Source: Pseudomonadota bacterium
GTDB taxonomy: Bacteria > Pseudomonadota > Alphaproteobacteria > Sphingomonadales > Sphingomonadaceae
Assembly: GCA_023417515.1 (NCBI GenBank)
Contig: JAEZFL010000035.1
Coordinates: 1 to 56,373 of the forward strand
Direction of reading: 5' to 3'
DNA: 56,373 bases
A program made the translations under genes and the position numbers. Positions 18,288 to 26,415 of the stretch are shown here, piece by piece. A model generated the notes under the pieces. The model did no database searches and had not been told where the DNA came from. It saw only the letters and a program-made list of their open reading frames with translations. Positions within the stretch are counted from its first letter, which is position 1; the number at the start of each line of letters is the position of its first letter.

Positions 18288-19187
18288 ATGAGCATCCATC
18301 TCCCCACGCTGAAGCAGCTCCAATATCTCGTGGCGCTCAAGACCCACGGCCATTTCGGCCGCGCGGCGGACGCCTGCTTCGTCACCCAGTCGACCCTGTC
18401 GGCCGGGATCAAGGAGCTTGAATCCCTGATCGGGGTCACCCTGGTCGAACGGACCAAGCGCGTCGTTCGCTTCACCCCGCTCGGAGTCCGTGTCGCGGAA
18501 AAGGCGCAGCGCATCCTGCGCGAGGCCGAGGAGCTGGCCGACATGGTCCGCGCGGCGGGCAAGCCGCTGTCGGGCGAGTTGCGGATGGGCGTCATCCCGA
18601 CGATCGCGCCGTTCCTGCTGCCGACCCTGCTTCCGCGGCTGCGCCAGCAATGGCCGGACCTGCGCCTCTACCTGCGCGAGGAGACCAGCCAGGCCGCCTG
18701 CGATTCCCTCCATCGCGGCGCCTTGGATTGCGTTCTGCTCGCCCTCCCCTATCGCTGCGGCGACGTCGACAGCGTGACCTTGTTCGAGGACCGCCTGTTG
18801 ATCGCCTTCCCGCCGGGCGGCGCCGACGCCTTTCCAGGCGCCGTGACCCCGGCGGTGATCGACGAGGAAAAGTTGCTGCTCCTCGAGGACGGCCACTGCC
18901 TCAAGGACCATGCGCTGGCCGCCTGCAACCGGCCGGAGCTGCGGGCCGAGGCGTCGATCATGGGCACCTCGCTCCACACCCTGGTGCAGATGGTCGACAA
19001 CGGCCTCGGCATGACCCTCGTCCCCGAAATGGCGATCAAGGCCGGGATCCTCGAAAATACCGGGGTGGAGGCGCGCGCGCTCAAGGCCGACCACGCCTTC
19101 AGGCGAATCGCTTTGGTCTGGCGCAAGGGCTCGCCGCGGGAGAAGGAGTTCCACCTGCTGGCGGAAGCTCTCAAGGCGGCGGCGTAA
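18288..19187 (+). CDS. oxyR: LysR-family peroxide sensor OxyR
   Basis: A redox-switch transcription activator of peroxide-defence genes (299 residues). The N-terminal winged HTH is 'LKQLQYLVALKTHGHFGRAA...STLSAGIKELE'. The effector domain contains 'GHCLKDHALAACN', where Cys204 and Cys213 keep the exact spacing of the E. coli OxyR disulfide pair (C199/C208). Conserved 'TSLHTLVQMVDNGLGMTLVPEMA' follows. It is divergent from ahpC and close to katG and ahpD, so it very likely controls all three. Start ATG 18288 is the only sensible choice. Confidence 0.95.
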   Translation: MSIHLPTLKQLQYLVALKTHGHFGRAADACFVTQSTLSAGIKELESLIGVTLVERTKRVVRFTPLGVRVAEKAQRILREAEELADMVRAAGKPLSGELRMGVIPTIAPFLLPTLLPRLRQQWPDLRLYLREETSQAACDSLHRGALDCVLLALPYRCGDVDSVTLFEDRLLIAFPPGGADAFPGAVTPAVIDEEKLLLLEDGHCLKDHALAACNRPELRAEASIMGTSLHTLVQMVDNGLGMTLVPEMAIKAGILENTGVEARALKADHAFRRIALVWRKGSPREKEFHLLAEALKAAA

Positions 19188-19194
19188 CCAAATT

Positions 19195-19331
19195 CCTCCC
19201 TGTCGCCGAAGGCGATGGGGAGGGGGACCATGCGCAGCATGGTGGAGGGGCTCGGCGCGAGGCTCGAATTGCCCCTCCACCACTCGCTTCGCGAGCGGTC
19301 CCTCTCCCCATCCGCTTCGCGGACAGGGAGG
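19195..19331. repeat. Multi-hairpin intergenic repeat, copy D
   Basis: Parts: CCTCCCTGTCGCC-gaa-GGCGATGGGGAGG; GGGGACCATGC-gca-GCATGGTGGAGGGG; variable centre; CCCCTCCACCACTCGC-ttc-GCGAGCGGT; CCCTCTCCCC; ATCCGC-ttc-GCGGACAGGGAGG. It lies between convergent oxyR and pgsA and probably terminates both. Confidence 0.78.
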
Positions 19332-19338
19332 ATTGCCG

Positions 19339-19905
19339 TTACGCCATGTGCCTCAACCCGATGCGCAGATAGACCCAGCCGGTCATCAAGGTAAGCACGG
19401 CGGCGGCCCACAGGCTGGCGAGGCCCACCTGGAGCACCCAGCCGCCTTCCACCGCGCCCGCGAGGATCAGCGCACCCAAAGCCAGCATCTGGAACGTCGT
19501 CTTCCACTTGGCGAGCTGGCTGACGGGCACTGACACCTGCAGCCCGCCCAGGAACTCGCGCAGCCCCGACACCAGGATCTCGCGCAGAAGGATGACGAGC
19601 GCGGCGACGATGTGCGGGCCGCTGATGATCGGCTCGACTCCCTCCTGCCGGGTCGACACCAGCATCAGCAGCACCGCCGCGACCATGATCTTGTCCGCGA
19701 TCGGATCGAGAAAGGCCCCGAGCCGCGACACGCTCTTCATCCGCCGCGCCAGCCAGCCGTCGAAATAATCGGTGATGCAGACCAGGGCGTAGAGCGCGAA
19801 GGCGAGCGCGAACTCGATTTTGCCCGGAGCCCACAGCAAGGCGACCAGCAGCGGCACCGCGACGATCCGCGACAGCGTCAGCAGGTTCGGGAGGGTGAAC
19901 ATCAC
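19339..19905 (-). CDS. pgsA: CDP-diacylglycerol--glycerol-3-phosphate 3-phosphatidyltransferase
   Basis: This enzyme makes phosphatidylglycerophosphate, the committed step to phosphatidylglycerol. The 188-residue membrane protein carries the CDP-alcohol phosphotransferase signature D-G-x2-A-R-x8-G-x3-D-x3-D ('DYFDGWLARRMKSVSRLGAF' followed by 'LDPIADK'). Five to six hydrophobic helices are visible. 'MFTLPNLLTLSRIVAVPLLV' is a typical PgsA start. Single gene, 160 bp divergent from the MFS gene. Confidence 0.95.
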   Translation of the reverse strand: MMFTLPNLLTLSRIVAVPLLVALLWAPGKIEFALAFALYALVCITDYFDGWLARRMKSVSRLGAFLDPIADKIMVAAVLLMLVSTRQEGVEPIISGPHIVAALVILLREILVSGLREFLGGLQVSVPVSQLAKWKTTFQMLALGALILAGAVEGGWVLQVGLASLWAAAVLTLMTGWVYLRIGLRHMA

Positions 19906-20065
19906 GCGCCTCTAACGCGCCCCGTCTCCAAATGGGAGCCAAAGCCTTGTCTCGCGGGTTCGGGAGCGGCTATGCCGCACCGGCTGCCGGCCCGACAGGA
20001 AGGTTACAAGTGCACGCATATACCGCGTCCGGCCGGACGCCCGCTCCTCTCGTTCCGACCTTCGC

Positions 20066-21409
20066 ATGAGCTCCGAACTCGGCCTCCATCTGCTGGGCAA
20101 GCGGCGATTCCTGCCCTTGTTCGTCACCCAGTTCCTGAACGCGTTCAACGACAACCTGTTCAAGAACGCGATGGTGCTGTTCGTCGTCTACCAGGTGCTC
20201 AGCGACGAGGCCTCGGAAACCTGGTTCAGCGCGCTGGCCACGGCGCTCTTCATCCTGCCCTTCCTCACCCTGTCCGCGCTGTCCGGACAGCTCGCCGATG
20301 CCAACGACAAGGCGAAGATCATCCGGATCGTGAAAGCGTGCGAGATCGGCATCATGACGATCGGCGCGGGCGGCCTGGTCATGGGCTGGCTCGACATCCT
20401 GGTCATGGAAGCGGCGATCCCGCTGATGCTCCTCGCGCTTCTCGCGATGGGCATCCATTCGACCTTCTTCGGCCCGATCAAATATGCGGTCCTGCCGCAG
20501 CATCTCGAACGGCACGAGGTTCTCGGCGGCACCGGCCTGGTCGAGGCGGGCACCTATCTCGCCATCCTCGCGGGGACGATTATCGCCGGAGTGATCGCCG
20601 TCCAGACGGCGGCGGTGATGTGCTTCGTCGTCGCGCTCATCGGCTATGTCGCAGGCCGCCAGGTGCCGCCGGCGCCGCCGGAGGAGCCCGGACACAAGAT
20701 CGACTGGAACGTCTTCCGCTCGTCGGTGACCCTGGTGCGGGCAACGATGCACATCCCGCGCCTGTTCATGGCGATCATCGCGATCAGCTTCTTCTGGACG
20801 GTCGGAGCGGTGCTGTTCATCCTGTTCCCGCCGCTGGTGAAGAACGTGCTGACCTCCGACAAGGAGGTCGCCAGCCTGTTCCTCGCCATCTTCTCGATCG
20901 GCGTGTCGATCGGCTCGATCGTCATCAACCGCCTGCTGAAGGGCGAGGTCTCGGCCCGCTACTCCGCGCCCTCGGTGATCGTGATGGGCGTGTTCATCGT
21001 GCTGTTCCACCTGGTGTGCCAGGACTGGGAACGCACGCCCGACGGCACGCTTCTGCAATTCTGGGATTTCTTCTCGCATCCCGACGCCCTGCCGCTGATC
21101 GGCTGCCTGCTCGGAATCGCCATTTCCGGCGGCATGTTCGTGGTGCCGCTTTACGCCTTTCTGACGACGACAGTGCACAAGAGCGAGGCGGCGCGCACGG
21201 TCGCGGCCAACAACATCGTCAACAGCTTCGCGATGGTGATCGGCTCGATCATCTCGACCGGCCTGTCGCTGCTCGAGATGCAGACTGTCGACCAGCTCCT
21301 GCTCGCGGCGGCGATGTGCCTCGTCTCGGCCTGGCTCGGCTGGAAGCTCCACAAGGTCTGCGACGACGGCAAGATCTTCGACGGCCACTCGCTCCCCGAC
21401 GACGTCTAA
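20066..21409 (+). CDS. MFS transporter, LplT-like
   Basis: A 447-residue major facilitator with about 12 helices. The N-terminus 'RRFLPLFVTQFLNAFNDNLFKNAMVLFV' and the loop 'FFGPIKYAVLPQHL' are characteristic of the lysophospholipid transporter (LplT/AAS-associated) branch, which flips lysophospholipids for reacylation. No acyltransferase domain is fused. Its neighbour pgsA (divergent) also concerns phospholipids. The substrate is inferred from family resemblance only. Confidence 0.85.
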   Translation: MSSELGLHLLGKRRFLPLFVTQFLNAFNDNLFKNAMVLFVVYQVLSDEASETWFSALATALFILPFLTLSALSGQLADANDKAKIIRIVKACEIGIMTIGAGGLVMGWLDILVMEAAIPLMLLALLAMGIHSTFFGPIKYAVLPQHLERHEVLGGTGLVEAGTYLAILAGTIIAGVIAVQTAAVMCFVVALIGYVAGRQVPPAPPEEPGHKIDWNVFRSSVTLVRATMHIPRLFMAIIAISFFWTVGAVLFILFPPLVKNVLTSDKEVASLFLAIFSIGVSIGSIVINRLLKGEVSARYSAPSVIVMGVFIVLFHLVCQDWERTPDGTLLQFWDFFSHPDALPLIGCLLGIAISGGMFVVPLYAFLTTTVHKSEAARTVAANNIVNSFAMVIGSIISTGLSLLEMQTVDQLLLAAAMCLVSAWLGWKLHKVCDDGKIFDGHSLPDDV

Positions 21410-21414
21410 GAAAT

Positions 21415-21559
21415 CCTCCCTGTGAAGCGAAGCTTCATGGGGAGGGGGACCATCCGCGCAGCAGATGGTGGAGGGGTAGCGATCTAGGGGCACATTACCC
21501 CTCCACCATCTGCCTTCAGCAGATGGTCCCCCTCCCCACGCGCCTTGCGCGTAGGGAGG
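21415..21559. repeat. Multi-hairpin intergenic repeat, copy E
   Basis: Parts: CCTCCCTGTGAAGC-gaa-GCTTCATGGGGAGG; GGGGACCATC...GATGGTGGAGGGGT; variable centre; ACCCCTCCACCATCTGC-cttc-GCAGATGGT; CCCCCTCCCC; ACGCGC-ctt-GCGCGTAGGGAGG, then ATCTTTT. The trailing T-run makes this copy a plausible terminator. It separates the convergent MFS and HD genes. Confidence 0.78.
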
Positions 21560-21565
21560 ATCTTT

Positions 21566-22111
21566 TCACACCATCGCTCTCGGGTTGCTGAACACGCGGG
21601 TCACCTCGGGCTCGAAGCTTTCCAGCGGATCGACGTCGAAATCGGGATCGAAGGCCGGCGCGTCCCAATCGTCGACCAGCTTGGCCGCGAAACCGTACCA
21701 GCTCTCGCCCTGGAAGCGCTCGCGCGCCTCCGGATCGAGGCCGAGATGCTCGAAATAATAGCGGCCCTGGAAGGACTGGTGCCAGTAGATGGCGTGATAG
21801 ATGTCCTCGCTGACATAGGGCTTCAGCATCTCCGCCGCGATCGGCCCATGGTTCGGGATCGAGAACAGTTTCCCGAGGTCATGGCACAAAGCCGCGACCA
21901 CCTCCTGGTCGCTCGCTCCCGCGCGTCGCGCCAGAGTCCCTGCCATCAGGCTGTGGGTCAGCTGGTTGGCGGCGAAGCCGACCTCGATCGCCTCGAGCCG
22001 CTTGAGGCTCTCCATGATCTGCTTCGCCGCCGTGCTCTGCTGGTGCTGCCGATGCGCCTGCGCAATCTGCGCCCAGTCCTCGGCGGTGCCGTCGTGCATG
22101 TCGGTGAACAT
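21566..22111 (-). CDS. HD-domain protein, PhnZ-like diiron oxygenase family (putative)
   Basis: A 181-residue protein with an HD fold. Candidate metal ligands are His53 ('THSLMAG'), His77-Asp78 ('CHDLGK'), His88 ('NHGPIAAE'), His111 ('YWHQSFQG') and Asp147/148 ('VDDWD'). That set and spacing match mixed-valence diiron oxygenases of the PhnZ/TmpB group better than HD phosphohydrolases. The C-terminal 'FDPDFDVDPLESFEP' is also typical of that group. The substrate is unknown; no phosphonate genes lie nearby. The gene is downstream of the next membrane protein gene on the same strand. Confidence 0.75.
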   Translation of the reverse strand: MFTDMHDGTAEDWAQIAQAHRQHQQSTAAKQIMESLKRLEAIEVGFAANQLTHSLMAGTLARRAGASDQEVVAALCHDLGKLFSIPNHGPIAAEMLKPYVSEDIYHAIYWHQSFQGRYYFEHLGLDPEARERFQGESWYGFAAKLVDDWDAPAFDPDFDVDPLESFEPEVTRVFSNPRAMV

Positions 22112-22151
22112 GGCCCCTTTCTATCACTTGCCGGGCGCGGGCAAAAGCGAG

Positions 22152-22721
22152 TCAGTCGCGGGCGGCGGCGGCCGCGGCGGCCTGGTCCCGCGCGGCGTTC
22201 CAGAACAAGGCGGCGGAGAGCAGCCAGATGCCGCCGAACGCCGCGCTGAAGATGCCGCCGCGCAGATCGGTCGACATGCCAACGCAGGAGACGATGACCT
22301 GCGCGACCGCCGCAATCGCCATGGTAATGGCCATTCCGTGCGCCCGAAAGCGGGCGACAATCGCGCCGAGCAGAGCCATTCCGATGACCGCGATGAAGAG
22401 GAGATTGTAGGGATTGTCCTCGTCCCCAATCATCCCGACCGCACCGTTCGCCCACACGATCAGGAAGGATGCCGCGAGCGCGAAGCCCGCACCGGCCCGG
22501 TAGGCACCGTTGCGCGACAACCGGACGGTGAGCTCGAACAATATGCCGGTGCCGCCGATCATGATTCCGGCGAAGATGAAGTCGCTCTCGGTCCAGTTCA
22601 CCTCGTCCCCGAACCGCATCGCGATAAGGGGCAGCAGCAGGATCAGCGCCGCCGTGCTCCAGCCCGCTATCCGCCAGGGGCTGCCAAGCCGCCCGCTTCC
22701 GGTTCCCGATGCTCCCGCCAT
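22152..22721 (-). CDS. Six-helix membrane protein, function unknown
   Basis: A 189-residue protein with about six predicted membrane helices between residues 18 and 180 (for example 'STAALILLLPLIAMRF' and 'GGIWLLSAALFWNAA'). The N-terminus is Gly/Ser-rich and the C-terminus Ala-rich. The ATG at 22721 has GGAAGGACAGGG upstream; the open frame continues to 23387 but overlaps the divergent YcaQ gene. Family not recognised. It is followed after 40 nt by the HD gene, so the two may form an operon. Confidence 0.8.
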   Translation of the reverse strand: MAGASGTGSGRLGSPWRIAGWSTAALILLLPLIAMRFGDEVNWTESDFIFAGIMIGGTGILFELTVRLSRNGAYRAGAGFALAASFLIVWANGAVGMIGDEDNPYNLLFIAVIGMALLGAIVARFRAHGMAITMAIAAVAQVIVSCVGMSTDLRGGIFSAAFGGIWLLSAALFWNAARDQAAAAAAARD

Positions 22722-22871
22722 GTCCCTGTCCTTCCGCGATAGTGAGACTCCACCCTGCGCCGGGACGCGGGTGAGCGGCATGAGCGACTTGTGAGGTTTC
22801 GCTGAAAAACGAAGCTGGCGGATCGGTCTCGGCGAGGCGCATCGATTGACGAGGAGGCTCGACCCGGCTTG

Positions 22872-24044
22872 ATGCAGCCGATGAGCCGACTGCGCGACCG
22901 CATCTCCCTCCCCGCCGCGCGCCGCATCGCCCTCGCCGCCCAGGGGTTCGGCGGCGCCAAGCCGGCGGTGACGAACTGGGGCCGTCTCGCGCGCAATCTG
23001 AACCGGCTTGGCCTGCACCAGATCGACAGCGTCAACGTCCTCGCCCGCGCCCATTATCTCCCGGCCTTCTCCCGCCTCGGCTCCTATGACCGTGAGCTGC
23101 TCGACCGCGCCGCCTGGGGACCGAAGCCCAAGCGCCGGCTGTTCGAATATTGGGCGCACGAAGCGTCGCTGTTGCCGCTCGCCCTCCATCCGCTGCTGCG
23201 CTGGCGCATGGCCGAGGCCGATCGCGGCGAGGCCGGCTGGGGTAATGTTCGCCGCTTCGCCGCCGAACGGCGCGGCGAGGCGGAGGCAATCCTCGCACGC
23301 ATTGGGGACGAGGGACCGATGGCGGCGTCGGACTTCGAGCATGGCCGGAGCCGCAGCGGCTGGTGGGAGTGGGGCAGCACCAAGCACGCGCTCGAATTCC
23401 TGTTCTGGGCGGGATATGTCACCACCGCCACCCGCCGCGGCAGCTTCGAGCGGGTCTACGACCTCGCCGGGCGCGTCATTCCGTCCGCCATTCTCGCGCT
23501 TCCCACACCCAGCGTCGCAGACGCCCAGCGCGAACTGGTCAAGATCGCCGCACGCGCGCTCGGAGTCGCGACCGCAGGAGACCTGCGCGACTATTTCCGA
23601 CTGAAGCCCGAGCCTGCCCGCATCGCGATCGAGGCGCTTGTCGAAGATGGAATCCTTCTGCCCGTGTCAGTCGGAGAGTGGCGCCAACCCGCTTACCTCC
23701 ACGCCGAGGCGCGCAGCCCGCGGCGGATCGAGACGCAGGCCTTGCTGGCCCCGTTCGACCCGCTCATCTGGCAGCGAGCGCGCGCCGAGCGCCTGTTCGG
23801 CTTCCGCTACCGGATCGAGATCTACACGCCGGCCGACAAGCGCGTTCACGGCTATTACGTGCTGCCGTTCCTGATGGACGAGGCGCTGGTCGCCCGGGTC
23901 GACCTCAAGGCCGACCGCCAGTCGGGACGACTGCTCGTGCGCGGCACCCATTTCGAGCCGGATGCGCCGCCAGAGACGCGCGAGCGCCTCGCGGCCGAGC
24001 TCGGGATAATGGCCGAGTGGCTCGGACTCGAACTGGAGGCCTGA
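22872..24044 (+). CDS. YcaQ/AlkZ-like DNA glycosylase (winged-helix family)
   Basis: A 390-residue protein of the HTH_42 family that includes E. coli YcaQ and Streptomyces AlkZ, glycosylases that unhook interstrand DNA crosslinks. The catalytic QxD motif is present as Gln50-Ile-Asp52 in 'LHQIDSVNVLARAHYLPAFSRLG'. Other landmarks are 'RLFEYWAHEASLLP', 'WWEWGSTKHALEFLFWAG' and 'LLAPFDPLIWQRARAERLFGF'. Several starts are close together: TTG 22869, ATG 22872 and ATG 22881. GAGGAGG at 22851-22857 sits a little far from all of them. Function in repair is by family. Confidence 0.9.
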   Translation: MQPMSRLRDRISLPAARRIALAAQGFGGAKPAVTNWGRLARNLNRLGLHQIDSVNVLARAHYLPAFSRLGSYDRELLDRAAWGPKPKRRLFEYWAHEASLLPLALHPLLRWRMAEADRGEAGWGNVRRFAAERRGEAEAILARIGDEGPMAASDFEHGRSRSGWWEWGSTKHALEFLFWAGYVTTATRRGSFERVYDLAGRVIPSAILALPTPSVADAQRELVKIAARALGVATAGDLRDYFRLKPEPARIAIEALVEDGILLPVSVGEWRQPAYLHAEARSPRRIETQALLAPFDPLIWQRARAERLFGFRYRIEIYTPADKRVHGYYVLPFLMDEALVARVDLKADRQSGRLLVRGTHFEPDAPPETRERLAAELGIMAEWLGLELEA

Positions 24045-24224
24045 TCAGGCGAGGAAGGTGCCGAACACGATCAGGCCGGCGACCCAGCCCATGGCGAACA
24101 GCTTGGCGTCTTCCATCCAGCGCGGCACCTCGGCGAGCTCGCGCGGCTGCGCCACCGCCACCGCGCGCGGAAAGTTGCCGGGGTTGCGGATTCGCCGCTT
24201 CACGATTGGAACGAGCCGGGTCAT
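24045..24224 (-). CDS. Small single-helix membrane protein (59 aa)
   Basis: A short frame whose stop directly abuts the YcaQ stop in convergent orientation. The product is basic at the N-terminus (MTRLVPIVKRRIRNPGNF), then 'ELAEVPRWMEDAKLFAMGW' and one hydrophobic helix 'VAGLIVFGTFLA' at the very C-terminus. The hydrophobic tail and sensible ATG suggest a real tail-anchored micro-protein. Family not recognised. Confidence 0.6.
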   Translation of the reverse strand: MTRLVPIVKRRIRNPGNFPRAVAVAQPRELAEVPRWMEDAKLFAMGWVAGLIVFGTFLA

Positions 24225-24321
24225 GGCCCGGGTTTAACGATTTGTTTACCAGCGGCGCAATCGCGTTAACGTCGATTTCTGCTGGTCGTACCGCCGCGGA
24301 ACAGCCCGGCGGCGCAAGATA

Positions 24322-24741
24322 TCAATGCCCCGGCGGGTGCCCCGCGCCATGACCCTCGCCGGACCGCCATGCCCGACGGCTCATTCTGTACCCGCTGCAG
24401 CGATATTCGTGGGTGACACCGTCGGCGACATGGTGACCGACGGTCTCCAGCGCCGAGATGACGACCGGCCCGTGATGCTCCCCGCCGGACCCGGCAAGCA
24501 GGCGCTCCATCGCGGCGTTGCAGGCGTCGTGCGACCGGTAGCTCCGGCTCTCCTCGCGAAGGAATGCGGCATGCCGCTCGCCGCTGGCGACATGTTCGGC
24601 ATGGTGCGGGCGATACATGTCCCTGCCGTAAGGCGGCCCATAGGAACCGGGCCAAAGCCGCTCGCCGACCGGAAAATGCTCGCCGCAGCCGGCAAGCAGG
24701 ACCACGCATGAAAGCGTCGCAACCGCACCGAAGCGCATCAT
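24322..24741 (-). CDS. Small lipoprotein, function unknown
   Basis: A 139-residue protein with a lipoprotein signal peptide (MMRFGAVATLSCVVLLAGC, lipid-accepted Cys19). The mature part is His-rich, with 'MYRPHHAEHV' and several GH pairs at the C-terminus, and could bind metal. The double ATG at 24741 follows GGGGAGGCG; the longer frame from 24768 would bury the signal peptide. Function not recognised. Confidence 0.72.
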   Translation of the reverse strand: MMRFGAVATLSCVVLLAGCGEHFPVGERLWPGSYGPPYGRDMYRPHHAEHVASGERHAAFLREESRSYRSHDACNAAMERLLAGSGGEHHGPVVISALETVGHHVADGVTHEYRCSGYRMSRRAWRSGEGHGAGHPPGH

Positions 24742-24802
24742 CGCCTCCCCCAAAGCGAGAACGAGCATAGCGCGCGATCGGCGATCGCGACAGGGGCGTC
24801 GG

Positions 24803-25051
24803 TCAGCGCAGCCGCTTAGCGGCGAACGCTCGGCCTGATCCGCTTTTCAGGTATCGCTCGAGGGCGACTGCCGCGTCTTCGTCCTCAAACCAATGGTATG
24901 ACATCAGGCGCCAAGCTTTGTACTTCGATGTGTGGGAAGACTGGTCCGCATTGTGAGCGGCGAGACGCGCCTTAACGTCGGCGCAGAGGCCGGTGTAAAA
25001 CTAGTCTGGGTGGTGGATGCTCTGGAGGATGTAGACGAAATTCTTCGTCAT
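24803..25051 (-). pseudogene. GIY-YIG endonuclease-like gene with in-frame amber stop
   Basis: On the minus strand the frame reads 'MTKNFVYILQSIHHPD', a TAG at 25001-25003 (codon 17), then 'FYTGLCADVKARLAAHNA', 'HTSKYKAWRLMSYHWFEDED' and 'ALERYLKSGSGRAFAAKRL' to a normal stop, 83 codons in all. This is a complete small GIY-YIG family protein (YIL...YTG core, 'SGSGRAF' end), apart from the stop lying just before the second catalytic motif. There is no frameshift, so it is either a recent pseudogene or a read-through or sequencing artefact. Confidence 0.75.
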
Positions 25052-25101
25052 AGGTCGGTGCCCCGCCCTCCTTCGCCAAGGCTACGGCGGGCAGCGAAGG
25101 C

Positions 25102-25177
<76 letters not shown>

Positions 25178-25227
25178 ACACCTTCGTCACGGCCTCTGGG
25201 TTCGGCCGGAAGCGCGCATTTAGGCAA

Positions 25228-25265
25228 GGCGGGCGCGGCGCGCAAGCCGTTCGCCCGCCCTTTTT
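25228..25265 (+). terminator. GC hairpin with T-run (plus orientation)
   Basis: GGCGGGCG and CGCCCGCC enclose a 16-nt loop, followed by CTTTTT. The T-run is on the plus strand, opposite to the flanking minus-strand genes. It could block antisense transcription into the zinc-ribbon gene or act weakly in both directions. Confidence 0.5.
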
Positions 25266-25273
25266 GAGGAGGC

Positions 25274-25594
25274 TCAGGCCTCCTCGTCTTCGTCCTTCGA
25301 GCCGGGCACGCCGATATCGTCGTCGCCGCCGAGATCGACCTCGTCGTCCGGATTCTCCTCGGCCTCCTCGTCGACGTCGAGATCGTCGCCGGCAAGATCG
25401 GTGTCTGCCGTCTCCTTCTCCTTGTCGGGCTTGGCGGCCTCGTAGGGCAGCGGCTGCTTGGACTTGAGCACAGGCTCGGGGAACCAGTTCACGCCGCACT
25501 CGATGCAGGTGACCGGGTCTTCCTTGCCGAGGTCATAGAAACGGGCCGAGCATTTGGGACAGGTCCGCTTGGTGCCCCATTCAGGCTTCACCAT
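25274..25594 (-). CDS. TIGR02300-type zinc-ribbon protein with acidic tail
   Basis: A 106-residue protein. The N-terminus 'MVKPEWGTKRTCPKCSARFYDL' and 'CIECGVNWFPE' give two CxxC pairs of a zinc ribbon, with the FYDL motif of the alphaproteobacterial TIGR02300 family. The C-terminal half is almost all Asp/Glu. Function unknown. The ATG at 25594 is preceded by a weak purine stretch (CTGGAGATTTTCACCC on the minus strand). It is divergent from cmk (140 nt apart) and upstream of tRNA-Ala on the same strand. Confidence 0.9.
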   Translation of the reverse strand: MVKPEWGTKRTCPKCSARFYDLGKEDPVTCIECGVNWFPEPVLKSKQPLPYEAAKPDKEKETADTDLAGDDLDVDEEAEENPDDEVDLGGDDDIGVPGSKDEDEEA

Positions 25595-25734
25595 GGGTGA
25601 AAATCTCCAGTAAACAGAAACCTGGGCCGCTCTCGGGTTGAGGCGTCGGCGCCGGATCGGCGCGCGCCTTGCCACAGGCAGATGCCGCTGTCAAAAGCCC
25701 CGCGCATGACCGCCGCCGCCCACGCTTTCGCCCG

Positions 25735-26355
25735 ATGATCATCGCCGTCGACGGACCCGCGGCAAGCGGCAAGGGCACCATCGCCCGAGCGCTCGCCAGG
25801 CATTACGGCCTGCCCCATCTCGACACCGGCCTGCTCTACCGCGCCGTCGCCCTCAATCTGCTGCAGACCGGCGGGGACCCGGAGAGCGAATTCTCCGCGG
25901 CGCGCGCCTGCGACATTTCGCAGATCGATTTCGCCGACCCGGAGCTCAAGGGCGAGACGGTCGGCGGGATTGCGTCGCGGATCAGCGCCTACAAGATGGT
26001 CCGCGAAGCGCTTCTAGAGCGCCAGCGCACCTTCGCGGCGACGCCCGGCGGCGCAGTGCTCGACGGTCGCGACATCGGCACCGTCATCGCGCCTCATGCC
26101 GGAGCGAAATTGTTCGTCACCGCCGCGCCGGAGGTCCGCGCCAAGCGTCGCTTCGCCGAGCTCGTCGGGTTCGGGCTCAACGTCCATTATGAAGACGTCC
26201 TGGCTGACATCCGCGCCCGCGATGAGCGCGATTCCGGCCGCGCCGAGGCCCCGCTCAGGCCGGCGGACGACGCCCATATCCTCGACACCAGCGAAATGAG
26301 CGCGGAGCAAGCGGTGGCGGCGGCGATCGCAGCGGTGGAGCAACGCCGCGCCTGA
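25735..26355 (+). CDS. cmk: Cytidylate kinase
   Basis: Cytidylate kinase phosphorylates CMP and dCMP. The 206-residue protein has the P-loop 'VDGPAASGKGT', 'HLDTGLLYRAVAL', the NMP-binding 'VLDGRDIGTVIAPHA' and the lid 'RARDERDSGRAEAPLRPA'. The ATG at 25735 begins 'MIIAVDG', the usual family start; the 22 extra upstream codons are unlikely. An essential-type housekeeping gene. Confidence 0.95.
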   Translation: MIIAVDGPAASGKGTIARALARHYGLPHLDTGLLYRAVALNLLQTGGDPESEFSAARACDISQIDFADPELKGETVGGIASRISAYKMVREALLERQRTFAATPGGAVLDGRDIGTVIAPHAGAKLFVTAAPEVRAKRRFAELVGFGLNVHYEDVLADIRARDERDSGRAEAPLRPADDAHILDTSEMSAEQAVAAAIAAVEQRRA

Positions 26356-26415
26356 CGCTTGGCGGCGCTCGCCGGATCGGCCATTGTACCGGCCTCACAT
26401 CGCGGGGTTGAGGGG

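Noticed and set aside
16746..21559. Regular repeats as a possible CRISPR array
   Set aside because: The repeats are hundreds to thousands of bases apart, palindromic throughout and separated by genes; no short direct repeats with uniform spacers and no cas genes.
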